Source: Aquibium carbonis (GTDB lineage: Bacteria > Pseudomonadota > Alphaproteobacteria > Rhizobiales > Rhizobiaceae). From it: a stretch of 64,000 nucleotides of DNA. Under the pieces are notes generated by a model. It was not told the origin of the DNA and ran no database searches. It saw nothing but the letters and a program-made list of their open reading frames with translations. This document shows, piece by piece, positions 37,166 through 48,772 of the stretch (position 1 is the first letter of the stretch; every line of letters begins with the position of its first letter). The position numbers and the translations under genes were made by a program. Location: the NCBI RefSeq assembly GCF_003970795.1, contig NZ_RWKW01000026.1:1-64000 (forward strand). The letters run 5' to 3'.

Positions 37166-37180
37166 TCTAAATCGATTAGA
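37166..37180. promoter_or_regulatory. Dyad ahead of zwf
   Basis: TCTAA and TTAGA (37166-37170, 37176-37180) form an inverted repeat around ATCGA, 40 bases before the zwf start codon. A sugar-responsive regulator of the RpiR/HexR or LacI kind is a reasonable guess for the binder. Confidence 0.4.
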
Positions 37181-37220
37181 TTATAGCCCCCGATGAAACT
37201 GCTTCGGAAAGCGCGAAATC

Positions 37221-38690
37221 ATGACGAGCCAGATCATCCCAGTCGAGCCTTTCGACTTCATTGCCTTCGGCGCCACGGGCGACCTGGCCGAGCGCAAGCT
37301 CCTGCCGGCATTGTACCAGCGGCAGATCGCCGGGCAGTTCTCCGAGCCGACCCGGGTGGTGGGCGCGTCGCGTTCGAAGCTGACCAACAAGGAGTATCGC
37401 GAGTTCGCCCGGAAGGCGATCGTCGACCACGTGCCGGAGAAATATATCGTCGCCGAGGAACTCGATCGCTTTCTCGCCCGCCTTTCCTACGTGGCGGTCG
37501 ACGCGCTGTCGGGCCAGGGCTTCGAGGCGCTGAAGAAGATCGTCGGCGACAGCGACCGCATCCGGGTCTTCTACATGGCCGTGGCGCCGTCGCTGTTCGG
37601 CGACATCTGCCTCAAACTGAAGGAGCACGGCCTCGCCTCCCCGCAGGCGCGCATCGTCGTCGAAAAGCCGATCGGTCGCGACCTCGCCTCGGCCCAGGCG
37701 CTGAACGACCAGATCGGCCAGGTCTTCGACGAGCACCAGATCTTCCGTATCGACCACTATCTCGGCAAGGAAACGGTGCAGAACCTGATGGCGCTGCGCT
37801 TCGCCAATGCGCTTTACGAGCCCTTGTGGAATTCCGCCCACATCGACCACGTCCAGATCTCGGTCGCCGAGACCGTCGGGCTGGAGGACCGCGTCAGCTA
37901 CTACGACAAGGCCGGCGCGCTGCGCGACATGGTGCAGAACCACATCCTGCAGCTCCTCTGTCTCGTCGCCATGGAAGCGCCCGCCTCGATGGACGCGGAT
38001 GCGGTGCGCGACGAGAAGCTGAAGGTGCTGCGATCGCTGCGCCATATCAATGGCGGCGAAGCCTCCAAGATCACCGTCCGCGGCCAGTATCGCGCCGGCG
38101 CGTCTTCCGGCGGGGCCGTACGCGGCTACGCCGACGAGCTGGGCGGCCCGAGCGGCACCGAAACCTTCGTCGCCATCAAGGCCGAGATCGCCAACTGGCG
38201 CTGGGCCGGCGTGCCCTTCTACCTGCGCACCGGCAAGCGGCTCGCCACCCGCGCCTCCGAGATCGTGATCGAGTTCAAACATATCCCCCACTCGATTTTC
38301 GGGGAGCAGGCCGGCATGGTCTACGCCAACCAGCTCGTCATCCGCCTCCAGCCCGACGAGGGCGTGCGGCAGTGGATCATGATCAAGGATCCCGGCCCCG
38401 GCGGCATGCGCCTGCGCCACGTGCCGCTCGACATGAGCTTCGCCCAGTCCTTCGGCGTCAGGAACCCGGACGCCTATGAGCGGTTGGTGATGGACGTGGT
38501 GCGCGGCAACCAGACGCTGTTCATGCGCCGCGACGAGGTGGAGGCCGCCTGGCGCTGGATTGATCCGATCCATGCGTCGTGGGAAGATTCGGGCCAGGAG
38601 CCGCACGGCTACACCGCAGGCACGTGGGGTCCCTCCGGCTCCATCGCCCTGATCGAGCGCGACGGGCGCACCTGGCACGATCCGCAGTGA
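37221..38690 (+). CDS. zwf: Glucose-6-phosphate 1-dehydrogenase
   Basis: The enzyme (489 residues) oxidises glucose-6-phosphate to 6-phosphogluconolactone with NADP+. FGATGDLAERKLLPAL marks the cofactor site near residue 12 and RIDHYLGKE the active site near residue 177; EKPIGRDL is also present. It starts a zwf-pgl-edd operon, the upper Entner-Doudoroff pathway, in the order usual for rhizobia. A candidate operator lies just upstream. Confidence 0.95.
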   Translation: MTSQIIPVEPFDFIAFGATGDLAERKLLPALYQRQIAGQFSEPTRVVGASRSKLTNKEYREFARKAIVDHVPEKYIVAEELDRFLARLSYVAVDALSGQGFEALKKIVGDSDRIRVFYMAVAPSLFGDICLKLKEHGLASPQARIVVEKPIGRDLASAQALNDQIGQVFDEHQIFRIDHYLGKETVQNLMALRFANALYEPLWNSAHIDHVQISVAETVGLEDRVSYYDKAGALRDMVQNHILQLLCLVAMEAPASMDADAVRDEKLKVLRSLRHINGGEASKITVRGQYRAGASSGGAVRGYADELGGPSGTETFVAIKAEIANWRWAGVPFYLRTGKRLATRASEIVIEFKHIPHSIFGEQAGMVYANQLVIRLQPDEGVRQWIMIKDPGPGGMRLRHVPLDMSFAQSFGVRNPDAYERLVMDVVRGNQTLFMRRDEVEAAWRWIDPIHASWEDSGQEPHGYTAGTWGPSGSIALIERDGRTWHDPQ

Positions 38691-38710
38691 CGAGAATGGG
38701 AGAAAGAGGC

Positions 38711-39412
38711 GTGGACAGGACAGATTTCTCGACCCCGCAGGACCTCGCCCACTCGCTGGCCGACGCCGTCGCCAACGCCCTGCGCGAGGCGATGCGCGAG
38801 CGCGGCGGCGCCACGCTGGCCGTTTCGGGCGGCACGACGCCGGTTCGTTTCTTCGAGGCCCTTTCGGCCCAGGACCTCGACTGGTCGAAGGTCTCCGTCA
38901 CACTCGTCGACGAGCGGTACGTGCCGCCGAGTTCCGACCGGTCCAACGAGAGGCTGGCGCGCATGCACCTGCTGCGGGGGCCGGCGGAGACAGCCCATCT
39001 CATCCCGCTCTACAGCGAGGCCGACAGTGTCGAGGTAGCGGCCCAGCGCGCCGACCTGCGGATGCTGGAAATCCTGTTTCCCATCGACGTCGTCGTGCTC
39101 GGCATGGGCCATGACGGCCACACGGCCTCCTTCTTCCCGGACGCCGAGAACCTCGAGGAACTGCTCGATCCCTTGACCCGGCAGGCCGTCTTTGCCGTGC
39201 ATGCCGTCAGCGCCGGGGAGCCGCGGCTGACGCTGGCGCTGGCGCGGATCGCCAGCGCGCGGATGCTGGTCCTGCACATCGAGGGCAGCGAGAAGCGCGA
39301 CGTCCTGAACGCCGCGCTCGCCGCGCCCGAGGCGCGCCTGCCGATCCGGCGCGTGCTGGACGCCGCCGAAACCACGCCGATCATCTACTGGGCTCCCAGC
39401 CAGGAAGCGTAG
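38711..39412 (+). CDS. pgl: 6-phosphogluconolactonase
   Basis: The enzyme (about 233 residues) hydrolyses 6-phosphogluconolactone. [30 protein letters not shown] and [15 protein letters not shown] are the family motifs, the last with the catalytic His region. GTG 38711 stands behind GGGAGAAAGAGG and is my choice; ATG 38696, five codons earlier and six bases behind the zwf stop, is the alternative. The following edd gene begins three bases behind the stop. Confidence 0.9.
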   Translation: MDRTDFSTPQDLAHSLADAVANALREAMRERGGATLAVSGGTTPVRFFEALSAQDLDWSKVSVTLVDERYVPPSSDRSNERLARMHLLRGPAETAHLIPLYSEADSVEVAAQRADLRMLEILFPIDVVVLGMGHDGHTASFFPDAENLEELLDPLTRQAVFAVHAVSAGEPRLTLALARIASARMLVLHIEGSEKRDVLNAALAAPEARLPIRRVLDAAETTPIIYWAPSQEA

Positions 39413-39414
39413 CC

Positions 39415-41241
<1,827 letters not shown>

Positions 41242-41331
41242 GGGTGCCGGGAACTCGCCGCACGGTCGCGAGATGGCGCCTTTGACGAAACCGATTGCCC
41301 GGCGCGGCGCTCGCGGCTAGTGTCCGCGGCC

Positions 41332-41511
41332 ATGAAGAAGGTTCTGCTCATCGCCCTCGCCGCCCCGCTGATGCTTTCGGCCTGCGGCGGCTCGCCTTAT
41401 CGCATCGAGACCCGCGACGCCGTCGAGCCGCCGCCGGAGGTAATGACGCAGGATCGGCTGGACGCCATCGTCCGCGAACGCCAGATCGATATGTCGAAAA
41501 GCGGCCGCTGA
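41332..41511 (+). CDS. Small lipoprotein
   Basis: The product has 59 residues. A short signal peptide MKKVLLIALAAPLMLSAC ends in a clear lipobox (LSAC, Cys18). The mature part of about 42 residues is polar and has no known domain. It resembles the many entericidin-size lipoproteins of unknown role. It follows edd by 90 bases. Confidence 0.65.
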   Translation: MKKVLLIALAAPLMLSACGGSPYRIETRDAVEPPPEVMTQDRLDAIVRERQIDMSKSGR

Positions 41512-41540
41512 CGCTCGTTCGACCGGAATAGCCTGCGATA

Positions 41541-42503
41541 TCAGTAGGTCGTGCGACGTTCTTCGCTCGGCGGCCGACCGAACTGCAGCCGGTAGCTCTG
41601 CGCGAAGTAGGAGTGCGAGGTGAAGCCGGTCGCGATCGCGACGTCGAGGATCGGCAGGTTGGTCTGCCGCAAGAGTTCGCGCGCCCGCTCGAGCCGCAGC
41701 CGCATGTAGTAGCGGCCTGGCGTCATGTTGAGATGGCGCAGGAACAGCCGCTCGACCTGCCGCACCGACAATCCGGCCGATTTCGCCAGTTCGACCGCCG
41801 AAAGCGGTTCGTCCAGCCGCTCGGCCATCAGAGCGACGATCTTCTTCAGCTTTTCCGATTTGCCGGTGAGATCGCGTTCCGGCCCGACACGCTGGCGGTC
41901 GGTGGCGCCGCGGATACGCTCGTGGTGAAACTGGTTCGCCACCTCGTTGGCGACGCTGGCGCCGAAATCCGCCCGCACGATCTCCAGCATCAGATCGATC
42001 GACGTGGTGCCGCCGGCGCAGGTGTAGCGCTTGCGGTCGATCTCGAAGACGTTGCCGGTGCACTGGATGTCGGGGAACCGCTCCTGGAAGCCGGCGCGGT
42101 TTTCCCAGTGGATGGTGCAGCGATAGCCTTCGAGCTGGCCGGCTTCGGCCAGGAGATGCGCGCCGACCGACAAGGCGCCGAGCGCGCCGCCCTTGCGTCC
42201 CCAGGAGCGCAGCGCGCCGAGCGCCTTGCTCTTGCCGGGAAATTCGGTCGCCAGCCCGACGCAGACGAACAGGATGTCGGCGGCGGGCATGTCGGCGACC
42301 GCATAGTCGACCTTGAGCGGCAGGCCGTTGGACGCGATCACCGATTCGCCGTCCACGGAGACGGTCTTCCAGGCGTAGTGGTCGCGTCCGATGAGCCGGT
42401 TGGTCGACCGGAACGTATCGATCGCCGCCGCCAGCGAGAACATGGAAAACTTGTCCACGAGCAGGAAGGCGAATTGTCGGACGGGATCGACGTTATCGGC
42501 CAT
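41541..42503 (-). CDS. GlxA-type transcriptional regulator (DJ-1/PfpI plus AraC)
   Basis: This 320-residue regulator combines an N-terminal DJ-1/PfpI-like domain (about 8-180; the nucleophile position reads GALSVGAHLLAEAG, without the usual Cys) and a C-terminal AraC/XylS DNA-binding domain (about 215-315) with two helix-turn-helix units. FAFLLVDKFSMFSLAAAIDTFRSTNR is typical of the GbdR/ArgR/CdhR group (key part: FSMFSLAAAI), which sense betaine, arginine or carnitine. The ligand cannot be read here. No obvious target operon is adjacent. Confidence 0.8.
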   Translation of the reverse strand: MADNVDPVRQFAFLLVDKFSMFSLAAAIDTFRSTNRLIGRDHYAWKTVSVDGESVIASNGLPLKVDYAVADMPAADILFVCVGLATEFPGKSKALGALRSWGRKGGALGALSVGAHLLAEAGQLEGYRCTIHWENRAGFQERFPDIQCTGNVFEIDRKRYTCAGGTTSIDLMLEIVRADFGASVANEVANQFHHERIRGATDRQRVGPERDLTGKSEKLKKIVALMAERLDEPLSAVELAKSAGLSVRQVERLFLRHLNMTPGRYYMRLRLERARELLRQTNLPILDVAIATGFTSHSYFAQSYRLQFGRPPSEERRTTY

Positions 42504-42566
42504 GGGTTCCGGTGCTGCTGGAGAGGACGATCCGGATAGCGGACGGCGTTGCCGCCCGCTGCCGCA

Positions 42567-43466
42567 TCAGAAGCGTGGAGGTTCCACCCCGGCCGTACGG
42601 CAGGCGGCGACCAGCGTGTTGGCCATCAGCATGGCGATCGTCATCGGGCCGACGCCTCCGGGCACGGGGGTGATGGCTCCGGCCAGTGGCGCGGCCTCGT
42701 CGAAGGCCACGTCGCCCACGAGGCGGGTCTTGCCCTCGCCGCGCTCGGGCGCGTCGATGCGATTGATGCCGACGTCGATGACGGTGGCGCCGGGCTTCAC
42801 CCAGTCGCCCCTGATCATTTCCGGACGACCGACCGCCGCCACCAGAATGTCGGCCGTGCGGCAGAGCGCGGGCAGGTCGTGGGTGCGGCTGTGGGCGATC
42901 GTCACCGTGCAGTTGGCGGCCAGCAGCAGGTTCGCCATCGGCTTGCCGACGATGTTGGAACGACCGACGACGACCGCGTTGAGGCCAGACAGGTCACGAC
43001 CGCGTACCCGTTCGACGAGGAGCATGGAGCCAGCCGGCGTGCACGGGACGAAGGCCGATGCGATCTCGCCGGTTCCGAGCTTGCCGACATTGACGAAGTG
43101 AAAGCCGTCGACGTCCTTGTCTGGCGAGATCGCCTGGATCACCCGCGCCGAGTCGATCTGCTTCGGCAGCGGCAGCTGCACCAGGATGCCATGGATGGCG
43201 GGATCGGCGTTGAGGTCGCCGATCAACGAAAGCAGCTCGTCCTCCGGCGTCTCGGCTGGCAGTTCGTGCTGCACCGAATGAAAGCCGCATTCCTTGGCCT
43301 TGCGCGACTTGGAATTGACGTAGACCTGGCTCGCGGGATCCTTGCCGACGATCACGACCGCGATACCCGGCGTCACGCCAACCTCGGCGATCAGCTTCGC
43401 CGCGCCCTGCCTGACGGTCGCGACGACCTCCTCGGCGACCTTCTTGCCATCGATCACGTCCGTCAT
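42567..43466 (-). CDS. folD: Bifunctional methylenetetrahydrofolate dehydrogenase/cyclohydrolase
   Basis: The enzyme (299 residues) interconverts 5,10-methylene- and 10-formyl-tetrahydrofolate with NADP+. [13 protein letters not shown] carries the catalytic Lys/Tyr region, GILVQLPLP the substrate site, and [12 protein letters not shown] and [16 protein letters not shown] the two signature motifs. GGAGGAAGAGG precedes ATG 43466. It lies between a regulator gene and the exopolysaccharide cluster. Confidence 0.95.
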   Translation of the reverse strand: MTDVIDGKKVAEEVVATVRQGAAKLIAEVGVTPGIAVVIVGKDPASQVYVNSKSRKAKECGFHSVQHELPAETPEDELLSLIGDLNADPAIHGILVQLPLPKQIDSARVIQAISPDKDVDGFHFVNVGKLGTGEIASAFVPCTPAGSMLLVERVRGRDLSGLNAVVVGRSNIVGKPMANLLLAANCTVTIAHSRTHDLPALCRTADILVAAVGRPEMIRGDWVKPGATVIDVGINRIDAPERGEGKTRLVGDVAFDEAAPLAGAITPVPGGVGPMTIAMLMANTLVAACRTAGVEPPRF

Positions 43467-43575
43467 GCCTCTTCCTCCTGCCATGCCTAGTGGATGCGAG
43501 GCTTATCCGACATTTGCCGCGATCGTAAGCGCGACAATGCGCCGTCCCATGCCGTTCTGCCGAAAATCGATCCGA

Positions 43576-46344
43576 TCAGAGGAAGCGCCGGCGGCCGCGG
43601 CTTTCCGCCAGGTCGCGCAGCGCTTCGCGAAACTCGCGCAGGCTGTCGCGTATCTCCTCCATCGCGCTCTTTTCGCCGTCGCCCGCCGGAGCCGGCTGCG
43701 GCGCAGGGCGAGACGGCTGCGGCGGAGGCGGCGACGGCTGCTGCCACGCCTGCTGCGGCCAGCCGGGAGCCACCGGCTGCGGCTGCGGATAGGGCTGATA
43801 GCCGCGCTCCGGCATGCCAGGATGCGGCGCATGGGCCCAATAGGGATTCGAGCGGTCATCGTGGCCATGCGGAGGCGGGCCGCGATGGTCCATCGGATGC
43901 GGCGCATAGGGATGGCCGGGCGCTTGTGCGGCCCATCCCTGATGCTGGCCGGGATAGGGGCCGTAGGCCGGCGCAGGCTGGGGCATCGGCGCCGTCGGCT
44001 GGCCATAGGCCTGCGGCTGCATCGGCGGATAGGGCTGTACGGGCGACTGCGCCTGCGGATAGCCGGGCGCATTGGGGTAAGCCGACGCCTGTGGGTGGAA
44101 CGCATATCCGCCCGGGGCGTGGCCTGGGTACATCCACGAACCCTGCGGCTCGGGCGCGCGCTGCGCCGGCAAGCCATCGGGATAGGGACGAGCATAGGGC
44201 GCCGACGGATGGCGATCCGCGGGCGCGGGATATTCGTTCGGAGTCCAGCCCATCGGGGCACGTGCATGTTGCATGTCTGTCTCCTCGGCCATGGCGGCCG
44301 TGTCATCGGTGCGGTTCGTGTCCTGCGCCTGGCCGCGCGGGATCGCCGTGGTCTGGTCGGAAGCCATCTCGCCGGGCTCGTCCCCGGTGCGGCCGAGCAG
44401 GCGCGAGACGCGCCTCGGCAGGGGCCGGTCGTTCGGCACCTGCCGGAACCGGTCGCCCGCTCCTTCCGCGCGCAGGCTGGCAACCGCGCCACGCGTTGCG
44501 CCAATGCCGACGCCTGCGCCAAAGCCGAGAAACGCGCCAAGGAGCGTCATCATGGTCCGCGACGGTCCGGTTGGCTCGAGCGGCGGCGTGGCCTTGGAAA
44601 TCACGCTGATGTTGGCCGTGTTGAGATCGCGCTGCTGGCCGGTCTCTCCGGCGCGCAGCAGAAAGCCTTCGTAGACCGCGCGCTTGGCCGCCGCTTCGCG
44701 CTCGAGCTCACGCAGCGTCACGAGTTCGCCGCTCAGGCCCGCCTGCCGCGCCTTGAGCTGCGCCAGCCGGGCGGCGAGTTCCTGCTCGAGCTGCACCGCG
44801 CGGCGCAGTTCCACCTGGATCGACGAGGCGACCAGCCGAAGCTCCTGTTCGACGCGCCGGCGCGCAGCGTCCACCTGCGCGTCGATGGCGACCCGCTCCG
44901 GGTGCCGGGGGCCGAGCCGTGTGCCGATGCGGTCGGCCTCCTGCCGCAGCAACGAGTACTGCGTGCGCATCTCCGTCAGCACCGGCGAGCTCATCTGTTC
45001 GGGCAGGTTGCCGGCGAGCGCCGCGTCCACCGTGATGGTGCGAGCCGAATCGGCCCGCGCCTGAAGCTCGAGCGTGCGCGCCCGCGCCGTCGACAGCTGG
45101 TCGTTGAGCTTGACGATCTCGTCGTCGCTGATCAGGCGGCCCTGGGCATCGACGATGTCGTTTTGCGACTTGAACGTCTCGACCCGGCGCTCGGCCTCCT
45201 CGACGCCGTCGCGCAACTCCGTCAGGCGTGCGGCGATCTCGTCGGATGCGCGGCCGGCGGCGCCGGCCTGGATGGAGCCGTAGGTCTCCAGGAAGACGTC
45301 GGTCAGCGTGTTGACGATCAGCGCCGACTTGTCGGCACTTTCGGTTTTGGCGGTGACTGCGACGACGAAGGTCTTGCCGCCGCGCACCACACCCGTCGCC
45401 TCGCCGAGATGCTCGATTGCCAGTGCCCGCCGCCGCACGGCCGGATCGCCCTGTGCCGCGGGCGAGGAGAGCAGCGAGCGCAGGTCGCTGACGAAGCTCA
45501 GCGGCCCTCCGTCACGCGTGCCGTTGAACTCCGGGTCACGATCGAGGCCGAGCGTGTCGACCACCTTGCCGAGCACGGTGCCGGATCGCAGCACCCGCAC
45601 CTGATTCTCCACCACCGCAAGCATCGCCTCGGCCGACAAGCCGCCATCGGTGAGCTCGTTCTGGACGATCCTCAGCTGGCGCGGGTCGATGATCAGCTCG
45701 GTCAGCGCGACATACTGCTTGGGCGTGGCGAGCGCGATGGCGGCGGCGAGCGCTGCCCCGCAAACCGTCGCCGCTGCAATGATCCAGCCTGAGCGAAGAA
45801 CGCCGCGAACCACCTGCACGGGATCGATCAGCGGCCGCCAGTACGGATCGCCGTCTTCCCGGTTCGGTCGCGCGTCGACTGGTTCGATCGCCGCCGCGCG
45901 CGGGGACGCATCCGCTGTCACGACCGGCTGCGAAGCCACTGACGCCAGCGGCCTGGGCGGCTTCGGCGGCTGTTCCCGCGCCACCGTCACAGTCTCCGGC
46001 TCGGCTTCGGGCGCTGGTTCGACGATCCGCGCGGTCTCGTCTTTCCCGTCGTCCGACGCGAAGATGGCACGCAGTTCCCGCTCCTGCTCGAGGAATGGCT
46101 CCGGCCTGTCGTTCCGGGTCTTGTCGGGATAGGCCTGGCTCCGTGCCGTCGCCAGCGCTGCCACGAGCGGGCTCGCCGCGGCCTCCCGGCGGGAGCGCGC
46201 GCGTCGATGACGCTCGATCGCAGAGGACTTCAACCCGGCGACAGGATCCCGCTCGTCCTCGACCGTCTCGTCCAGCGAAGCCGGGACGAGGCTCAGGAGC
46301 GAACCGTTCCGGTCGCGCCATTCGCGGTTGTCGTGGTCGGGCAT
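43576..46344 (-). CDS. Wzz/GumC-type chain-length protein with Pro/Tyr-rich tail
   Basis: The protein has 922 residues. A disordered N-terminal part (1-180) precedes the first membrane helix (about 184-207). The periplasmic part is a long coiled-coil (about 370-560), and the second membrane helix (about 598-618) is preceded by the Wzz signature PPLEPTGPSR. The cytoplasmic end lacks any BY-kinase P-loop. Instead it has a region of about 190 residues (690-885) rich in Pro, Tyr, Gln, Gly and His, then a charged final helix. It probably controls polymer length in the exopolysaccharide pathway encoded rightward. No clear ribosome site is seen at ATG 46344. Confidence 0.75.
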   Translation of the reverse strand: MPDHDNREWRDRNGSLLSLVPASLDETVEDERDPVAGLKSSAIERHRRARSRREAAASPLVAALATARSQAYPDKTRNDRPEPFLEQERELRAIFASDDGKDETARIVEPAPEAEPETVTVAREQPPKPPRPLASVASQPVVTADASPRAAAIEPVDARPNREDGDPYWRPLIDPVQVVRGVLRSGWIIAAATVCGAALAAAIALATPKQYVALTELIIDPRQLRIVQNELTDGGLSAEAMLAVVENQVRVLRSGTVLGKVVDTLGLDRDPEFNGTRDGGPLSFVSDLRSLLSSPAAQGDPAVRRRALAIEHLGEATGVVRGGKTFVVAVTAKTESADKSALIVNTLTDVFLETYGSIQAGAAGRASDEIAARLTELRDGVEEAERRVETFKSQNDIVDAQGRLISDDEIVKLNDQLSTARARTLELQARADSARTITVDAALAGNLPEQMSSPVLTEMRTQYSLLRQEADRIGTRLGPRHPERVAIDAQVDAARRRVEQELRLVASSIQVELRRAVQLEQELAARLAQLKARQAGLSGELVTLRELEREAAAKRAVYEGFLLRAGETGQQRDLNTANISVISKATPPLEPTGPSRTMMTLLGAFLGFGAGVGIGATRGAVASLRAEGAGDRFRQVPNDRPLPRRVSRLLGRTGDEPGEMASDQTTAIPRGQAQDTNRTDDTAAMAEETDMQHARAPMGWTPNEYPAPADRHPSAPYARPYPDGLPAQRAPEPQGSWMYPGHAPGGYAFHPQASAYPNAPGYPQAQSPVQPYPPMQPQAYGQPTAPMPQPAPAYGPYPGQHQGWAAQAPGHPYAPHPMDHRGPPPHGHDDRSNPYWAHAPHPGMPERGYQPYPQPQPVAPGWPQQAWQQPSPPPPQPSRPAPQPAPAGDGEKSAMEEIRDSLREFREALRDLAESRGRRRFL

Positions 46345-46602
46345 GTCGCGCTGCACTTTTGAAACAAAAGGACGCGCCTTGCGGCGCCTGTTCGTTAAGG
46401 CAAGCTAAACAGGTGTGGGAAACAAATGGTTAACGCAGAGCGTGCGCCCCTGCCCGAAGCCGCATCGGCACCACCGCGAAAGCGCCGCGCGGGGCGCATC
46501 ACGCGACATTAAGGTTTCCCCGCTAGCCTGTCTTCTCAACCGTCGACGCCACCGGGAACCCGCATCGTGACATGGGCAGGCGGGGTTCTCGAAACGGGCC
46601 CC

Positions 46603-47862
46603 ATGCAACGGATCCGCCGCTTCCTGTCCACCAAGTTGGACCTCCTGCGCGACTACGCGACGGCGGTCAGCGGTTCCGTCGGCCGTCTGGTCTTTTCGCT
46701 CGTCTATTTCGTCGCCCTCGCCAACACCTTGACGATCGCCGAATTCGGCCTGTTCGCGACGGCCTCGGCGGCCGGGGTGATGCTGTCACGCATCCTGGCC
46801 TTCGGCTTCATTTCCGCGCTCTATCGGGCGGCCACCGTCAAGCCGCGGCTGCTCGGCGTCTTCACGGGCGGCTTCCTGGCGCTGGCGATCCTGTCGCTTC
46901 CGGTTCTCGCGGGCGCCAGCTTCGGCATCTGGTTGATCTTCTTCGAAAGCGAGATGGCTCCCCGCGTCTTCCTGCTTCTGATCATGGCCGAAACGCTGCT
47001 GTGGCGTCCGGTGGAGGCGGTCATCATCGTCAACAACGGCATGGGCCGGTTCGGGAGGGCCGCGTTTCTGGCCATTCTCGGCACGGCGCTACGCGCGCTG
47101 GCGGCCCTGCTCTTCGCCTTCTGGACGACGCGCGACCTTGCCAACTGGTCCGGATTCTACGTCGCCGCCAACGCGTTGTCGCTCGTCATCGCAGCGGGAT
47201 TCTTCTACCCGCGCCAGCGCCTCCGCTTCCAGCCGCGGCTCTATCTGCGGCGGCTGGCCGATTGCATCTACGTCGCCGGGGCCGAGATGATCTTCTATCT
47301 CCAGATGGAACTGGACAAGCTGCTGGTGCTGGCGATCGGCGGCCCGCACCTGGCCGGCATCTATGCCATCGTCATGCGGCTGGTCGACCTGACCGCCATT
47401 CCGGTACGCACCTTCACCATGATGCTGGTGCAGCGCATGATGCGCGCGCCCGAGATGCTCTCCCGCCTCAAGCTCAGGCTCGGCATCGAAGCCGGAGTCT
47501 TCCTGGTGTCGACGGCCGGGCTTCTGACGCTGGCGCTCGTCTTGCGATACGAGCCAGCTCTGCTGGGCCGCAACGTCGCCGAGGCGGCGCCGCTCGTGTT
47601 GCTCGCGGTGTTCATTCCGGGTTTGCGCAACCTGGTGGAATACCAGGCCGAGCTTCTGTTCGCGCGGGGCCAGACGCTGCTGCGCGCAGTCAATTTGTCA
47701 CTGCTGGCTGGCCTGAAGGCTTTGCTTTTGACGGCCGTTTTGCTGCACACGACCGACAGCGCCGACATGGTTCTGCTGCTGAACGGCGTTTTTGCCGCGC
47801 TCTACCTCGCCTCCTGCGCCCTCACCCATTCGGCGATCAGGATGCCCGCGCGGCAGTTCTGA
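46603..47862 (+). CDS. Polysaccharide flippase (Wzx-like, MOP superfamily)
   Basis: This 419-residue membrane protein has about 12 hydrophobic segments. SGSVGRLVFSLVYFVALANT opens the first helix pair and ISALYRAATVKPR a cytoplasmic loop. It would flip lipid-linked repeat units across the inner membrane. GTG 46567 gives a product 12 residues longer and cannot be excluded. It is divergent from the Wzz-like gene. Confidence 0.75.
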   Translation: MQRIRRFLSTKLDLLRDYATAVSGSVGRLVFSLVYFVALANTLTIAEFGLFATASAAGVMLSRILAFGFISALYRAATVKPRLLGVFTGGFLALAILSLPVLAGASFGIWLIFFESEMAPRVFLLLIMAETLLWRPVEAVIIVNNGMGRFGRAAFLAILGTALRALAALLFAFWTTRDLANWSGFYVAANALSLVIAAGFFYPRQRLRFQPRLYLRRLADCIYVAGAEMIFYLQMELDKLLVLAIGGPHLAGIYAIVMRLVDLTAIPVRTFTMMLVQRMMRAPEMLSRLKLRLGIEAGVFLVSTAGLLTLALVLRYEPALLGRNVAEAAPLVLLAVFIPGLRNLVEYQAELLFARGQTLLRAVNLSLLAGLKALLLTAVLLHTTDSADMVLLLNGVFAALYLASCALTHSAIRMPARQF

Positions 47863-47872
47863 AAGCCTGCCG

Positions 47873-48772
47873 TCAGGCAACCAGCCGGCGGATCGTGCCG
47901 ACGTCATTGCCGATGAAGGACTGCATTCCCACCGCCACCTGATGCGGCGCCAGGCTGTGCAGGAAGGCCTTCATGTCGGCTTCCGACATGCTAGGGCCCG
48001 TCCAGTAGACGCGGCAGAGCTCTTCCGATGACAGGACGTGGCCCGCCATGCCGGCGACCTCCGCAGCATGGCGACCGTAGATCATGCACTCCGAAAACAT
48101 GCGTTGCGAAGCGATGCCCGCCACCCAGTGGCGACCCGTGACCTCTTCGATCCGGCGACACATCGCGAGAGTCGTATCCCGGCGCCAGGCGATCAGCGTG
48201 GCGATGTAATCGTGGGGCGACACCGGCGGGCTTTCGATCCCGAGAATGCGGCCGGCATGCGCCGACCAATCATGGTGTTCGCTGCCCGGCCTGTCGGCCA
48301 GCCCGTTTTCGCGCCGGAACAGGCGAAGCACGCCCTCGTGCCAGAACCGCCCGCAATCGAAGGGCCGAACGAAGGCCACGTCGGAATCGCAGTAGACGAA
48401 AGCGTCTTCCGGAGCCTGCAATGCGATGGCGATGCGCCGCAATTGCTGCACGTGCCAGCCGCGCAAGGGCATCGTGCGCGTGCTGAGCCAGATGCGGCGG
48501 CGAAAACCGCTCGTCGGATCGCGGAACGACCGAAGCCATCCCGGCAGGATCTCCCGCTCGTCGATCACGACCCGGTTCGGACCCTCGAACTGGCGAAACA
48601 GCGCCACGTCGCTCTGCTCGACCAGCAGGTAATGTCGCGTGAAGCCGGTGACGCGGGCATCGATCGTCTCGCAGAGCAGTCGGCAGCGCTCGAGATCCGG
48701 CGCATAGCTCGCGGTCACGATGGCGGTCGCGGGATGTTGCTGGCGTCGCGTCGGCGCGGGTTGGCTGGTCAA
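47873..48772 (-). CDS. DUF6492-like putative glycosyltransferase
   Basis: The protein (299 residues) has a GT-A-like layout: AIVTASYAPDLERCRLLCETI at the start (key part ASYAPDLERC) and the DxD-type YCDSDVAFVRPFD near residue 135. These suggest a nucleotide-sugar transferase. The start is TTG 48772, overlapping the TGA of the upstream tagA-like gene as TTGA, a usual sign of coupling. The open frame continues upstream through that gene without meaning. Confidence 0.7.
   Translation of the reverse strand: MTSQPAPTRRQQHPATAIVTASYAPDLERCRLLCETIDARVTGFTRHYLLVEQSDVALFRQFEGPNRVVIDEREILPGWLRSFRDPTSGFRRRIWLSTRTMPLRGWHVQQLRRIAIALQAPEDAFVYCDSDVAFVRPFDCGRFWHEGVLRLFRRENGLADRPGSEHHDWSAHAGRILGIESPPVSPHDYIATLIAWRRDTTLAMCRRIEEVTGRHWVAGIASQRMFSECMIYGRHAAEVAGMAGHVLSSEELCRVYWTGPSMSEADMKAFLHSLAPHQVAVGMQSFIGNDVGTIRRLVA

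Noticed and set aside
46395-46409. CtrA box between the Wzz-like and Wzx genes
   Set aside because: TTAAGGCAAGCTAAA deviates from TTAA-N7-TTAA in the second half, so I do not list it as a site.
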